A stretch of DNA of 64,000 nt from Lamellibrachia columna (lineage: Eukaryota > Annelida > Polychaeta > Sabellida > Siboglinidae), in NCBI GenBank assembly GCA_963662155.1, contig OY759265.1:10940193-11004192 (forward strand), given 5' to 3'. The notes beneath the pieces were generated by a model that saw nothing but the letters and a program-made list of their open reading frames with translations, was not told the origin of the DNA and did no database searches. A program made the translations under genes and the position numbers. Below are positions 46,817 through 57,013 of the stretch, one piece after another (position 1 is the stretch's first letter; the number at the start of each line of letters is the position of its first letter).

Positions 46817-47011
46817 CAGCTTACCAACCCTATTTGAATCAGCTATATATAATTATCTATGCCTGCTAGATATACTATCTTGGTTTAAAACGATCTACTA
46901 ATAATCGTAGTTTATGTAAGTAAAAACAATTTTGACATATGAATATGATTGCGTTCTAGACATTAAAAAGAATAAAAAAATGGCTCAACTGACACTGCCT
47001 TCCCCTATGTA

Positions 47012-47420
47012 AAAAAAAGCGTATGTTGGTTTAATTGATAGTCTCTTCTAAATTAGCACGTCTTGAAAGGGTGCAGTTGCTGACTGACTGACTTTATTTC
47101 GAAATGTACGTAAAGAAACATATGTTAGTTTACTTGACTGCCTTTAAGCGTAACGCCGTTCTTCGAAGATAGCACTTGAAAGGGTGCAGTTGCTGACAAC
47201 TTCTGTGCTAGTACTGCCGGTGAGACAATCGGTTATGTAGACAATCTACCACTGAAGCTGCTGTCTGGTAGATATTGCCTTGTCAATTGAAATGAAGTAA
47301 CGTAGCAACTGACTCCGAGTTGTATCAGACGCGCAACGGTCTAACTGCCAGTGCGACATGCCAGGGGAATTTGCATGTAAGCTATTGTCATGTTTCTGAA
47401 AGGTCTACATAGTTTTGATA
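47012..47420 (+). repeat. Decayed array-unit copy, right piece
   Basis: GCGTATGTTGGTTTAATTGA, GAAAGGGTGCAGTTGCTGAC and CATGCCAGGGGAATTTGCAT follow the order of the array units at 50611-50890 but are diverged. It is cut at about 47420 by a LINE. Confidence 0.85.
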
Positions 47421-48890
47421 AGATATAACAAGATTTAGCAAGATTACCATCCTAGACAAATGCCCATGTGGCAAGTGGACAAGGAAGCGATTGGCTTATT
47501 ATTTCATTTATGCGTAACCCGGCCTCCTGAGATATGTGTCAACCTTATTTTTAAACATTCACGCTACTAGCAGTTACAAAATATGTTGATAATTTGTTCC
47601 ATTCATTCATTGTCATCTGTGTCCAACATACACTAATCCTTTACTAGTTCTACTATCTTTCTTGAGTGTGAAAAATATTTCTATCAATGTTTTCATAACC
47701 TTCCTTGTCTCTAGAGTTGCTTAACCATATCATTATTTTAGACGTTTTTAATAGCTAAGATATCTCAGTTATGGAATCATTTTAGTTGCTCTCCTCTGTA
47801 TTCGTTCATGCGTATCTATATCCTTCTTCTCTCCAAGCTTGTATACAGTATTATATTGCTTTATTCAAATATATAATTAGTCTTTTCCGTGTATGTTATA
47901 TTTCTCCTAATCAACCCAATAATTTGATTCCCATTTGAAACTGCAATACCAAACTGCTCTGAAAATTTCATATCAGCACTTATTGTTACTCCTAGGTCAT
48001 TTTCTTTTACAGTAGTACCTAGACCAGTATCTCCCATTTTATAGTTTGCATCCAAGTTCCCTTCTCCTGTGTGTAGGCATTTACATTTCCCAAAATTTAA
48101 TAACATCTGCCATTTTTCAGACTATTTAACTAAGTTTTCTAGATCGTTTTTGTAAATGTTGTTTATCGCCTCCATTGTTAACCTTTCTAAAAAGTGTTGT
48201 GTAATCCGCAAATTTTAGTACGTTGCTTTTTATATTATCATGCTAGTCACTGGTGTATTTTAAGAATAATAAAGAGCTTAATACTGATCCTTGTGGTACC
48301 CCACCCTAAAACAGATTTCCAGTTTGAAACCTCCCGATCTACTATAACACGCTGTCTTCTGTTTCCTATCCAGAAGATTGTGTCATCCCCGATATTATGG
48401 GCCTTTAATATAAGTAAGAATCTTTGATATGGCACTTTGTCGAAAGCTTTCTTAAAATCTAAGTAGATAATAAAATTACCTACTGGTGGTCCCTCATCTA
48501 TTCACTTAAAGATTTCTTCATATGTTTGCCTAACAAGGAAGACCACCATATATTCTTTAATTAACCTTTCTAATAATCTACTAGAAACTAATGTTAAATT
48601 CAGTGGCCTGTAATTCTCTTGCTTATTTATCGAACCCTTTTTGTATATTGGCATGATGTTTACTTCTTTCCATTCAACACGAACCACTCCCTCTTTTAAT
48701 GACAAGTTGAACACTCTTGCAAATGGTATACTAATTTGTTCTACTGTTTCCATTAGTAGTCTTGGCGGAATTCCATCCACTCCAGGTAATTGACTATCCT
48801 TCATTGTCTTTATTTTTTAGCTACCATTTCTGGAGTAAATAACTGCCATAAATAGTCCGATTTAGCGTCCTCGTCTTCGCACATCCCCTA
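47421..48890 (-). pseudogene. LINE family A, longest copy
   Basis: From 48890 downward: DAKSDYLWQL, MKDSQLPGVDGIPPRLLMET, SIPFARVFNLSLKEGVV, ENYRPLNLT (fingers), then IGDDTIFWIGNRRQRVIVDR, EVSNWKSVLG (palm, with the catalytic region between them deleted), MLLNFGKCKCLHTGEGNLDA, and the 3' tail AACAAGATTTAGCAAGATTA. A CR1/Jockey-type RT with several frameshifts. Confidence 0.88.
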
Positions 48891-49360
48891 CACTAAAAGC
48901 TAAAACTATCTGCCTGAACCTCAGCTCAGGACTTCTCAGACGCTGACTTGACGACGTCCACCCAGTTGCTACAACACTCGCATACTAAATGCCTTGTGGC
49001 CTTTACCTGCCGTTTGCATGTCGCCATCACAGAATTTAGATTTAGTTATATAGTGTTAGTTGTTCATAATGTTCTCTCCTTGCTTCGTTAGCCTTGAATA
49101 AGGATATTTTCTGTGTTCAAAAGAACACTTCAGGATGGATTATTTAGGTTTTAATTTAAAGTTGACAGTAATAGACTTACTAACTATGTTCTATCTACTA
49201 AGCTCGCATGAGCCCCAAAAAGCCTGCCACCTAGCGAATACGCAGAGCACTGAATAATAAAAACAGTAAGACTCAGTGTATACCAACTTACGCTAAAATT
49301 CTGACGTTAAATCCTTTTTAATGAAAACGTTTACTAAAACTATGTCAGATAAATTCAATT
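48891..49360. other. Intergenic, nothing recognised
   Basis: No gene or known repeat is supported between the LINE and the array. Confidence 0.45.
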
Positions 49361-49675
49361 GTAACCTGTGAAGTAACAGTAATTTTATTAATACACTCTT
49401 CAGCTTTCAGTTAATTTTCCTCTTGTCGCGCATTGTTGTTTATCTATTTCATTTTTTGAAGCCCCTGGGTTAATTTCGATTTGTATGGTAAAACAACGTA
49501 TGTTGGTTTACTTGATTCTCTCATTTACATTGTTCTAACTTAGCACCTCGTGAAAGGTTGCAGTTGCTCACAGCTTCTGTGCTGATGCCAGTATTGGCAG
49601 TGAGAAAATCGGTTATCCATGCAATAAACCATTCAATCTCTTGTCTTCCAGCTATTGTCTTGTCAACTGAAAACT
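49361..49675 (+). repeat. Partial array unit (unit 0)
   Basis: Matches the 50490-50805 part of unit 1 with more divergence. It then jumps at 49671-49676 (CAACTGAAA to ACTGGGACTAAG) into the start of unit 1, having lost the promoter and gene. Confidence 0.85.
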
Positions 49676-49751
49676 GGGACTAAGTAATGGGTGAAAAACC
49701 CCTTACTGTGAAGACGTTCCTTAACAATTAGTTGTTGTATCTTCATGAAAT

Positions 49752-49985
49752 GTGGCTTGTATGTCCCTTACAGCACAAAACAAAAACACTAATGTTATAT
49801 TCACAGCAACCGTTCATGAATTGGCTAAACATTGCGTCATAGGCCAATTCATTTCCAATCAAGGCATTCATGGTCGATTGTGCAGTTTTAGTGATCGTCT
49901 CGCTTATTGTGTATTAAAATGGCAAAATATAGCGGCGAATTTTATGCGGAAGGAACCAGAAGTTATAAAAGCAGTTACAAAGTAA
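49752..49985 (+). other. Conserved 77-codon frame of unknown status (unit 1)
   Basis: Starts MACMSLTAQNKNTNVIFTAT and contains CVIGQFISNQGIHGRLCSFS and FMRKEPEVIKAVTK. It is repeated at 52574, 55385, 58192, truncated at about 60752, and at 62590 inside a longer frame. AATAAATGAAAC follows each stop, and a CCCTTACAG acceptor-like site lies inside its start. Differences between copies are nearly all amino-acid changing, so selection is not evident. Possibly an old last exon. No homology recognised. Confidence 0.3.
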
Positions 49986-50355
49986 TCAATTCGGGTTAAT
50001 GTGAAATTAGATCAATAAATGAAACAAAGAAGCATTTAAAAAATGAGACTTAATTCACGATTTGTAAAATAAAAATTCGTCACTCGCTGAATTTTAGCTA
50101 CCTAAAAAATACTGCCTCTGACTAATTTATAACAAAAACTGTTTCTCAATATGTGCTTATAATAAATTTATGGATAATTATATATTTGTAATAGTAAAAC
50201 TTTTTTCCTATAAATATTTCATGCTTTTACTGACAATTCATTGCGCCAAATTCGAACCACTGCTGCTCCAAGATTCTTCTTGCCACTACATATTTCTTCT
50301 GCTTCCATCAACAGGTTTTTGATAAAATCACAAATATTCTGTTCTTGTTCCGATA

Positions 50356-50466
50356 ACATCCACCACTAACCACGATGTCTGAAGAAGCTTTTATAAAACC
50401 TTGTCTCAACAATTTACAAACCACTCTAAAACTATTAATTGGATGTTATTTGATTGACTCTCTAAG
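50356..50466 (+). pseudogene. Truncated second copy of the array-gene 5' end
   Basis: The leader GTTCCGATAACATCCACCAC followed by TAACCACGATG is the same as at the array gene, but the frame reads MSEEAFIKPCLNNLQTTLKL, then LIGCYLIDSLR and stops near a GTAAAT. The upstream CACAAATATTCTGTTCTT is also shared. It recurs in every unit (53165, 55976, 58783, 61248, 63182), so the 5' part of the gene was duplicated before the array expanded. Confidence 0.6.
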
Positions 50467-50624
50467 GTAAATTCAATTGTCACCTGTGAGGTAATTATAA
50501 TTTTATTAATAAATTGTTCAACTTTCAGTTAATTTTCCTCTTGTCACGCATTGTTGTTTATATATTTAATTTTTTGAAGCCTCTGGGTTAATATCGATAA
50601 GTATGTATAACAACGTATGTTGGT

Positions 50625-50882
50625 TTACTTTACTCTCTCAGTTGTACTGCTGTTGTACTGCTGTTGTTCTATGTTAGCACCTCGTGAAAGGGTGCAGTTG
50701 CTCACAGCTTCTGTGCTGATGCCAGTATTGGCGGTGAGAAAATCGGTTATGTATGCAATCAACCATTCAATCTCTTGTCTTCCAGCTATTGTCTTGTCAA
50801 CTGAAACGAAGTGACGTAGAAATTGACTCTGAGTAGTGTCAGGCGCGGACAGTCTGCCTGAAAGTGCAACATGCCAGGGCAA
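50625..50882 (-). other. Divergent minus-strand frame facing the array gene (unit 1)
   Basis: MPWHVALSGRLSAPDTTQSQ, then VDKTIAGRQEIEWLIAYITD and FLTANTGISTEA. Copies begin at 53693, 56503 and 59312. Its ATG is about 160 bp from the gene ATG, head to head, which could mean a shared bidirectional promoter. Copy differences are all amino-acid changing (Ala/Thr, Asn/Ile, Thr/Ala, Tyr/His), so coding is unproven. Confidence 0.3.
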
Positions 50883-50904
50883 TTTTCAGGTGAGCTATTT
50901 TCAT

Positions 50905-51041
50905 GTTTATGAAAGGTCGACATAGAAATAACAACTACTTCTGTCACCTGTCACCAACAACAGGTGTTTATAAGCGGCGATCGTGGTATGATCGTCACAA
51001 ATATTCAGCTCTTGTTCCGATAACATCCACCACTAAGCACG
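50905..51041 (+). promoter_or_regulatory. Array-gene promoter (unit 1)
   Basis: A TATA box TTTATAAG (51 967-51 974 minus 1000, i.e. 50967-50974) lies about 68 bp before the ATG. Upstream are GTCACCTG and CAGGTG, an inverted pair of E-boxes. Downstream is a direct repeat GATCGT-GGTAT-GATCGT. The block is conserved in units 1, 2, 4 and 5; unit 3 has ATTATAAG. Confidence 0.6.
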
Positions 51042-51329
51042 ATGATTAACGAAGCTTTCTTTGAGAAACAGTTCACCCAGATCAACGGCAGGTTTGCGTA
51101 CGCCTGTCGCCAGGTGGTGCTCATCAACAGCGAGTTGGAGGCTCTGAGAGTACGCTACGAACGCGCCGAGAAGAACAGAGAGAGGGCGTTCTTGTACAGC
51201 CAGCGATTGCGTCTGATTGTACTCGAGGGCACGCGCACCATGTTTTACGAGTACGCGACTGCGTGTTCCGACAGATTAGCCTCACTGCACGAAGACATGA
51301 CTCTCAGTGGAAGAACCGGAGACCGGTGA
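51042..51329 (+). CDS. Array gene, copy 1: uncharacterised 95-residue helical protein
   Basis: Intronless and GC-richer than its surroundings. It begins MINEAFFEKQFTQINGRFAY (Asn at residue 3, where the other copies have Asp), then INSELEALRVRYERAEKNRE, a charged heptad-like stretch (about residues 28-50), then YSQRLRLIVLEGTRTMFYEY and ATACSDRLASLHEDM. No signal peptide or membrane helix; charge is near neutral. An 11-nt deletion relative to copy 4 changes the end to SGRTGDR. The stop is followed 41 nt later by a histone-type stem-loop. I do not recognise the family; it is not a histone fold that I can see. Confidence 0.75.
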   Translation: MINEAFFEKQFTQINGRFAYACRQVVLINSELEALRVRYERAEKNRERAFLYSQRLRLIVLEGTRTMFYEYATACSDRLASLHEDMTLSGRTGDR

Positions 51330-51369
51330 CAGTTTGTCCGGCTGTAGTTTGTCTGGGGAAAAAACAAAC

Positions 51370-51385
51370 GGTTCTTTTCAGAACC
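51370..51385 (+). terminator. Histone-type 3' stem-loop, unit 1
   Basis: GGTTCTTTTCAGAACC: a 6-bp stem with a TTTC loop, fitting GGYYYUNUNCARRRCC at every position. AACAAAC precedes it. AAAAGACG begins about 15 nt after it, like the histone downstream element that pairs with U7 snRNA. Confidence 0.85.
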
Positions 51386-52105
51386 AAACAGTTCTTTGCA
51401 AAAGACGCAGTGCTACAAGATATTGTTGTTAGACAATAACCCTTAACCTAGCAATAACGAATAATAATTAAATGTTTTGACCACAGGCGAATATCCAATG
51501 CAGGTGAAGGCATTATTGCATCATACTGACACTTATCAGATATAACAGACCAGATATCACGAAACTCGTCGTATATGTAGCCAGTTGAAATGTCTGTAGA
51601 TGCAGCTTCATGTATTGAATTCACCACACCAACGAGTATCATACAGTAAACTATAAAGTGTATTATTATAGACAAAGCCAGGATATATGAAATCCAGCCA
51701 GAATGGATTTGTATTCATAAATTATATAAACTAATACTCATTAATACAATTGTGTGTACGAAACTAAATAATTAACATTGTTACAGCAGCAAGTAATATC
51801 AATAACTCAATACATTTTTAAATGATAATTAATTTTTTAATCCAACATCACGACATCACACTTCTGCCCGCTTCCCTCATATCTATATTCTCCCCATCAG
51901 ATACGCACACTTTTCCACCATTAAATGTGCAAAACGTGGATTGTTGGAAGTTTCAAGAAAAGGAAGAAAATACACAGGGTAGAAGTAGAGGAAAAGTTCA
52001 AGAATAGGCAGACAGTACATAAATGACATACAGAAGATTAGGAAATAGTCATATACAAAAACCCACGCCCCCAACCAGTCGCCTGCTGATGTTCCGTGAT
52101 ATGCA

Positions 52106-52267
52106 TCAGACGGCTGCATCTTTGAAGGATGTAAGTAGCCTGGCAGCTTCCTCATATTCCGAACACAACGCCTTCAGAATCCCCTGAATCCCGAGATGTA
52201 GCCACTTTTTTTTCTGGAGACGGTGGAGCTTCTTCTTGGCCACTAGCCTCACCCGAGGCAGACACGA
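52106..52267 (-). other. Minus-strand helical frame in unit 1
   Basis: RVRLVAKKKLHRLQKKKWLH, then GILKALCSEYEEAARLLTSF and KDAAV, stop; no ATG. Copies: 54917 (unit 2), 57724 (unit 3), 60537-60725 (unit 4, reading RHGILKALCSEYEEGARLLT with a longer end) and 62130 (unit 5). The spacing of Leu, Gly and Tyr loosely resembles the second half of the array protein (LRLIVLEGT...YEYA). It may be the 3' remnant of a diverged antisense paralogue. Confidence 0.4.
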
Positions 52268-53777
52268 TCAATGCTACATAGTAAAATAGATTACTCTGGT
52301 AGTAGACTATCATATATTAATGAATACTAACCACTGGATTGTTACGGTTTGGTATTGGAATGTTGCAGTAGATTACCTACTACTCTAATTTCGACAAATT
52401 AGTGACGTTTATTTCATTGATTGATGAACAATTTTACAAAATTGGTTGTTACTTCGTAGTACGCAGTGCACGTGTCAAAACTAACATAAACTGAAGTGGG
52501 ACTAAGTAATGGGTGAAAAACCACATACTGTGAAGACGTTCCTTAACAATTAGTTGTTGTATCTTCATGAAATGTGGCTTGTATGTCCCTTACAGCACAA
52601 AACAAAAACACTAATGTTATATTCACAGCAACCGTTCATGAATTGGCTAAACATTGCGTCATAGGCCAATTCATTTCCAATCAAGGCATTCATGGTCGAT
52701 TGTGCAGTTTTAGTGATCGTCTCGCTTATTGTGTATTAAAATGGCAAAATATAGCGGCGCATTTTATGCGGAAGGAACCAGAAGTTATAAAAGCAGTTAC
52801 AAAGTAATCAATTCGGGTTAATGTGAAATTAGATCAATAAATGAAACAAAGAAGCATTTAAAAAATGAGACTTGATTCACGATTTGTAAAAAAAAAATTC
52901 GTCACTCGCTGAATTTTAGCTACCTTAAAAATACTGCCTCTGACTAATTTATAATAAAAACTGTTTCTCAATATGTGCTTATAATAAATTTATGGATAAT
53001 TATATATTTGTAATAGTAAAACTTTTTTCCTATAAATATTTCATGCTTTTATTGACAATTCATTGCGATAAATTCGAACCACTGCTGCTCCAAGATTCTT
53101 CTTGCCACTATATATTTCTTCTGCTTCCATCAACAGGTTTTTGATGAAATCACAAATATTCTGTTCTTGTTCCGATAACATCCACCACTAACCACGATGT
53201 CTGAAGAAGCTTTTATAAAACCTTGTCTCAACAATTTACAAACCACTCTAAAACTATTAATTGGATGTTATTTGATTGATTCTCTGAGGTAAATTCAATT
53301 GTCACCTGTGAGGTAATTATAATTTTATTAATAAATTGTTCAACTTTCAGTTAATTTTCCTCTTGTCACGCATTGTTGTTTATATATTTAATTTTTTGAA
53401 GCCTCTGGGTTAATATCGATAAGTATGTATAACAACGTATGTTGGTTTACTTTACTCTCTCAGTTGTACTGCTGTTGTTCTATGTTAGCACCTCGTGAAA
53501 GGGTGCAGATGCTCACAGTTTCTGTGCTGATGCCAGTATTGGCGGTGAGAAAATCGGTTATGTATGCAATCAACCATTCAATCTCTTGTCTTCCAGCTAT
53601 TGTCTTGTCAACTGAAACGAAGTGACGTAGAAATTGACTCTGAGTAGTGTCAGGCGCGGACAGTCTGCCTGAAAGTGCAACATGCCAGGGCAATTTTCAG
53701 GTGAGCTATTTTCATGTTTATGAAAGGTCGACATAGAAATAACAACTACTTCTGTCACCTGTCACCAACAACAGGTG

Positions 53778-53785
53778 TTTATAAG
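53778..53785 (+). promoter_or_regulatory. TATA box of array gene, unit 2
   Basis: TTTATAAG, 67 bp before the ATG at 53853, in the conserved block CAACAGGTGTTTATAAGCGG. Confidence 0.6.
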
Positions 53786-53852
53786 CGGCGATCGTGGTAT
53801 GATCGTCACAAATATTCTGCTCTTGTTCCGATAACATCCTTCACTAACCACG

Positions 53853-54140
53853 ATGATTGACGAAGCTTTCTTCGAGAAACAGTTCACCCAGATCAACGGC
53901 AGGTTTGCGTACGCCTGTCGCCAGGTGGTGCTCATCAACAGCGAGTTGGAGGCTCTGAGAGTACGCTACGAACGCGCCGAGAAGAACAGAGAGAGGGCGT
54001 TCTTGTACAGCCAGCGATTGCGTCTGATTGTACTCGAGGGCACGCGCACCATGTTTTACGAGTACGCGACTGCGTGTTCCGACAGATTAGCCTCACTGCA
54101 CGAAGACATGACTCTCAGTGGAAGAACCGGAGACCGGTGA
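53853..54140 (+). CDS. Array gene, copy 2
   Basis: 95 codons starting MIDEAFFEKQ. It differs from copy 1 at residue 3 (Asp for Asn) and at silent sites, and shares the SGRTGDR end caused by the 11-nt deletion. The ATG sits in CACGATG after the CCGATAACATCC leader common to all copies. Confidence 0.75.
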   Translation: MIDEAFFEKQFTQINGRFAYACRQVVLINSELEALRVRYERAEKNRERAFLYSQRLRLIVLEGTRTMFYEYATACSDRLASLHEDMTLSGRTGDR

Positions 54141-54180
54141 CAGTTTGTCCGGCTGTAGTTTGTCTGGGGAAAAAACAAAC

Positions 54181-54196
54181 GGTTCTTTTCAGAACC
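54181..54196 (+). terminator. Histone-type 3' stem-loop, unit 2
   Basis: Identical GGTTCTTTTCAGAACC, 41 nt after the stop codon, followed by AAAAGACG. Confidence 0.85.
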
Positions 54197-56659
54197 AAAC
54201 AGTTCTTTGCAAAAGACGCATTGCTACAAGATATTGTTGTTAGACAATAACCCTTAACCTAGCAATAACGAATAATAATTAAATGTTTTGACCACAGGCG
54301 AATATCCAATGCAGGTGAAGGCATTATTGCATCATACTGACACGTATTAGATATAACAGACCAGATATCACGAAACTCGTCGTATATGTAGCCAGTTGAA
54401 ATGTCTGTAGATGCAGCTTCATGTATTGAATTCACCACACCAACGAGTATCATAAAGTAAACTATAAAGTGTATTATTATAGACAAAGCCAGGATATATG
54501 AAATCCAGCCAGAATGGATTTGTATTCATAAATTATATAAACTAATAATCTTTAATACAATTGTGTGTACGAAACTAAATAATTAACATTGTCACAGCAG
54601 CAAGTAATATCAATAACTCAATACATTTTTAAATGATAATTAATTTTTTTATCCAACATCACGACATCACACTTCTGCCCGCTTCCCTCATATCTATATT
54701 CTCCCCATCAGATACGCACACTTTTCCACCATTAAATGTGCAAAACGTGGATTGTTGGAAGTTTCAAGAAAAGGAAGAAAATACACAGGGTAGAAGTAGA
54801 GGAAAAGTTCAAGAATAGGCAGACAGTACATAAATGACATACAGAAGATTAGGAAATAGTCATATACAAAAACCCACGCCCCCAACCAGTCGCCTGCTGA
54901 TGTTCCGTGATATGCATCAGACGGCTGCATCTTTGAAGGATGTAAGTAGCCTGGCAGCTTCCTCATATTCCGAACACAACGCCTTCAGAATCCCCTGAAT
55001 CCCGAGATGTAGCCACTTTTTTTTCTGGAGACGGTAGAGCTTCTTCTTGGCCACTAGCCTCACCCGAGGCAGACACGATCAATGCTACATAGTAAAATAG
55101 ATTACTCTGGTAGTAGACTATCATATATTAATGAATACTAACCACTGGATTGTTACGGTTTGGTATTGGAATGTTGCAGTAGATTACCTACTAATCTAAT
55201 TTCGACAAATTAGTGACGTTTAGTTCATTGATTGATGGACAATTTTACAAAATTGGTTGTTACTTCGTAGTACGCAATGCACGTGTCAAAACTAACATAA
55301 ACTGAAGTGGGACTAAGTAATGGGTGAAAAACGACATACTGTGAAGACGTTCCTTAACAATTAGTTGTTGTATCTTCATGAAATGTGGCTTGTATGTCCC
55401 TTACAGCACAAAACAAAAACACTAATGTTATATTCACAGCAACCGTTCATGAATTGGCTAAACATTGCGTCATAGGCCAATTCATTTCCAATCAAGGCAT
55501 TCATGGTCGATTGTGCAGTTTTAGTGATCGTCTCGCTTATTGTGTATTAAAATGGCAAAATATAGCGGCGCATTTTATGCGGAAGGAACCAGAAGTTATA
55601 AAAGCAGTTACAAAGTAATCAATTCGGGTTAATGTGAAATTAGATCAATAAATGAAACAAAGAAGCATTTAAAAAATGAGACTTAATTGACGATTTGTAA
55701 AAAAAAATTTCGTCACTCGCTGAATTTTAGCTACCTTAAAAATACTGCCTCTGACTAATTTATAATAAAAACTGTTTCTCAATATGTGCTTATAATAAAT
55801 TTATGGATAATTATATATTTGTAATAGTAAAACTTTTTCCTATAAATATTTCATGCTTTTATTGACAATTCATTGCGATAAATTCGAACCACTGCTGCTC
55901 CAAGATTCTTCTTGCCGCTACATATTTCTTCTGCTTCCATCAACAGGTTTTTGATGAAATCACAAATATTCTGTTCTTGTTCCGATAACATCCACCACTA
56001 ACCACGATGTCTGAAGAAGCTTTTATAAAACCTTGTCTCAACAATTTACAAACCACTCTAAAACTATTAATTGGATGTTATTTGATTGACTCTCTGAGGT
56101 AAATTCAATTGTCACCTGTGAGGTAATTATAATTTTATTAATAAATTGTTCAACTTTCAGTTAATTTTCCTGTTGTCACGCATTGTTGTTTATATATTTA
56201 ATTTTTTGAAGCCTCTGGGTTAATATCGATAAGTATGTATAACAACGTATGTTGGTTTACTTTACTCTCTCAGTTGTGCTGCTGTTGTTCTATGTTAGCA
56301 CCTCGTGAAAGGGTGCAGATGCTCACAGCTTCTGTGCTGATGCCAGTATTGGCGGTGAGAAAATCGGTTATGTATGCAATCAACCATTCAATCTCTTGTC
56401 TTCCAGCTATTGTCTTGTCAACTGAAACGAAGTGACGTAGAAATTGACTCTGAGTAGTGTCAGGCGCGGACAGTCTGCCTGAAAGTGCAACATGCCAGGG
56501 CAATTTTCAGGTGAGCTGTTTTCATGTTTATGAAAGGTCGACATAGAAATAACAACTACTTCTGTCACCTGTCACCAACAACATATTATAAGCGGCGATC
56601 GTGGTATGATCGTCACAAATATTCAGCTCTTGTTCCGATAACATCCACCACTAAGCATG

Positions 56660-56947
56660 ATGATTGACGAAGCTTTCTTTGAGAAACAGTTCACGCAGAT
56701 CAACGGCAGGTTTGCGTATGCCTGTCGCCAGTTGGTGCTCATCAACAGCGAGATGGAGGCTCTGAGAGTACGCTACGAACGCGCCGAGAAGAACAGAGAG
56801 AGGGCGTTCTTGTACAGCCAGCGACTGCGTCTGATTGTACTCGAGAGCACGCGCACCATGTTTTACGAGTACGCGACTGCGTGTTCCGACAGATTAGCCT
56901 CACTGCACGAAGACATGACTCTCAGTGGAAGAACCGGAGACCGGTGA
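56660..56947 (+). CDS. Array gene, copy 3
   Basis: 95 codons from the second ATG of GCATGATGATTGAC, aligned with the other copies. The first ATG (56657) would add one Met. It differs by Val to Leu (CRQLV), Leu to Met (SEMEAL) and Gly to Ser (LESTR), plus silent changes. Ends SGRTGDR. Confidence 0.72.
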   Translation: MIDEAFFEKQFTQINGRFAYACRQLVLINSEMEALRVRYERAEKNRERAFLYSQRLRLIVLESTRTMFYEYATACSDRLASLHEDMTLSGRTGDR

Positions 56948-56997
56948 CAGTTTGTCCGGCTGTAGTTTGTCTGGGGAAAAAACAAACGGTTCTTTTC

Positions 56998-57013
56998 AGA
57001 ACCAAACAGTTCT
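56998..57013 (+). terminator. Histone-type 3' stem-loop, unit 3
   Basis: GGTTCTTTTCAGAACC, about 50 nt after the stop, with the same downstream purine element. Confidence 0.85.

Larger units (their letters stand above)
40648..47005. mobile_element. TIR DNA transposon split by an LTR element
   Basis: Ends AGGGAGGCAGTGTTAGTTGA and, as reverse complement, GGGGAAGGCAGTGTCAGTTG are imperfect inverted repeats flanked by TATGTA (40642-40647, 47006-47011). Intact array units carry the same site once (GATAAGTATGTATAACAACG), which confirms the 6-bp duplication. Without the LTR element it would be about 0.93 kb, without a transposase frame. GTTAGTTGAGTCACC recurs inside. Confidence 0.85.
49676..52493 (+). 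repeat. Array unit 1 (2.8 kb)
   Basis: In order: a 77-codon plus-strand frame (49752-49985) with AATAAA after it; a truncated second leader plus ATG (50356-50466); a minus-strand frame starting at 50882; the promoter (about 50905-51041); the gene (51042-51329); the histone-type stem-loop (51370-51385); and a minus-strand helical frame (52106-52267). Confidence 0.93.
52494..55305 (+). repeat. Array unit 2 (2812 bp)
   Basis: Same order as unit 1 with few substitutions and small indels: 77-codon frame 52574, second leader 53165, divergent frame 53693, gene 53853, stem-loop 54181, minus frame 54917. Confidence 0.95.

Noticed and set aside
51883..52155. Aromatic-rich minus-strand frame MRKLPGYLHPSK... 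in each unit
   Set aside because: Repeated with the array but overlaps the helical frame in another phase, and it looks like an A/G-rich plus strand read in antisense. No independent support.
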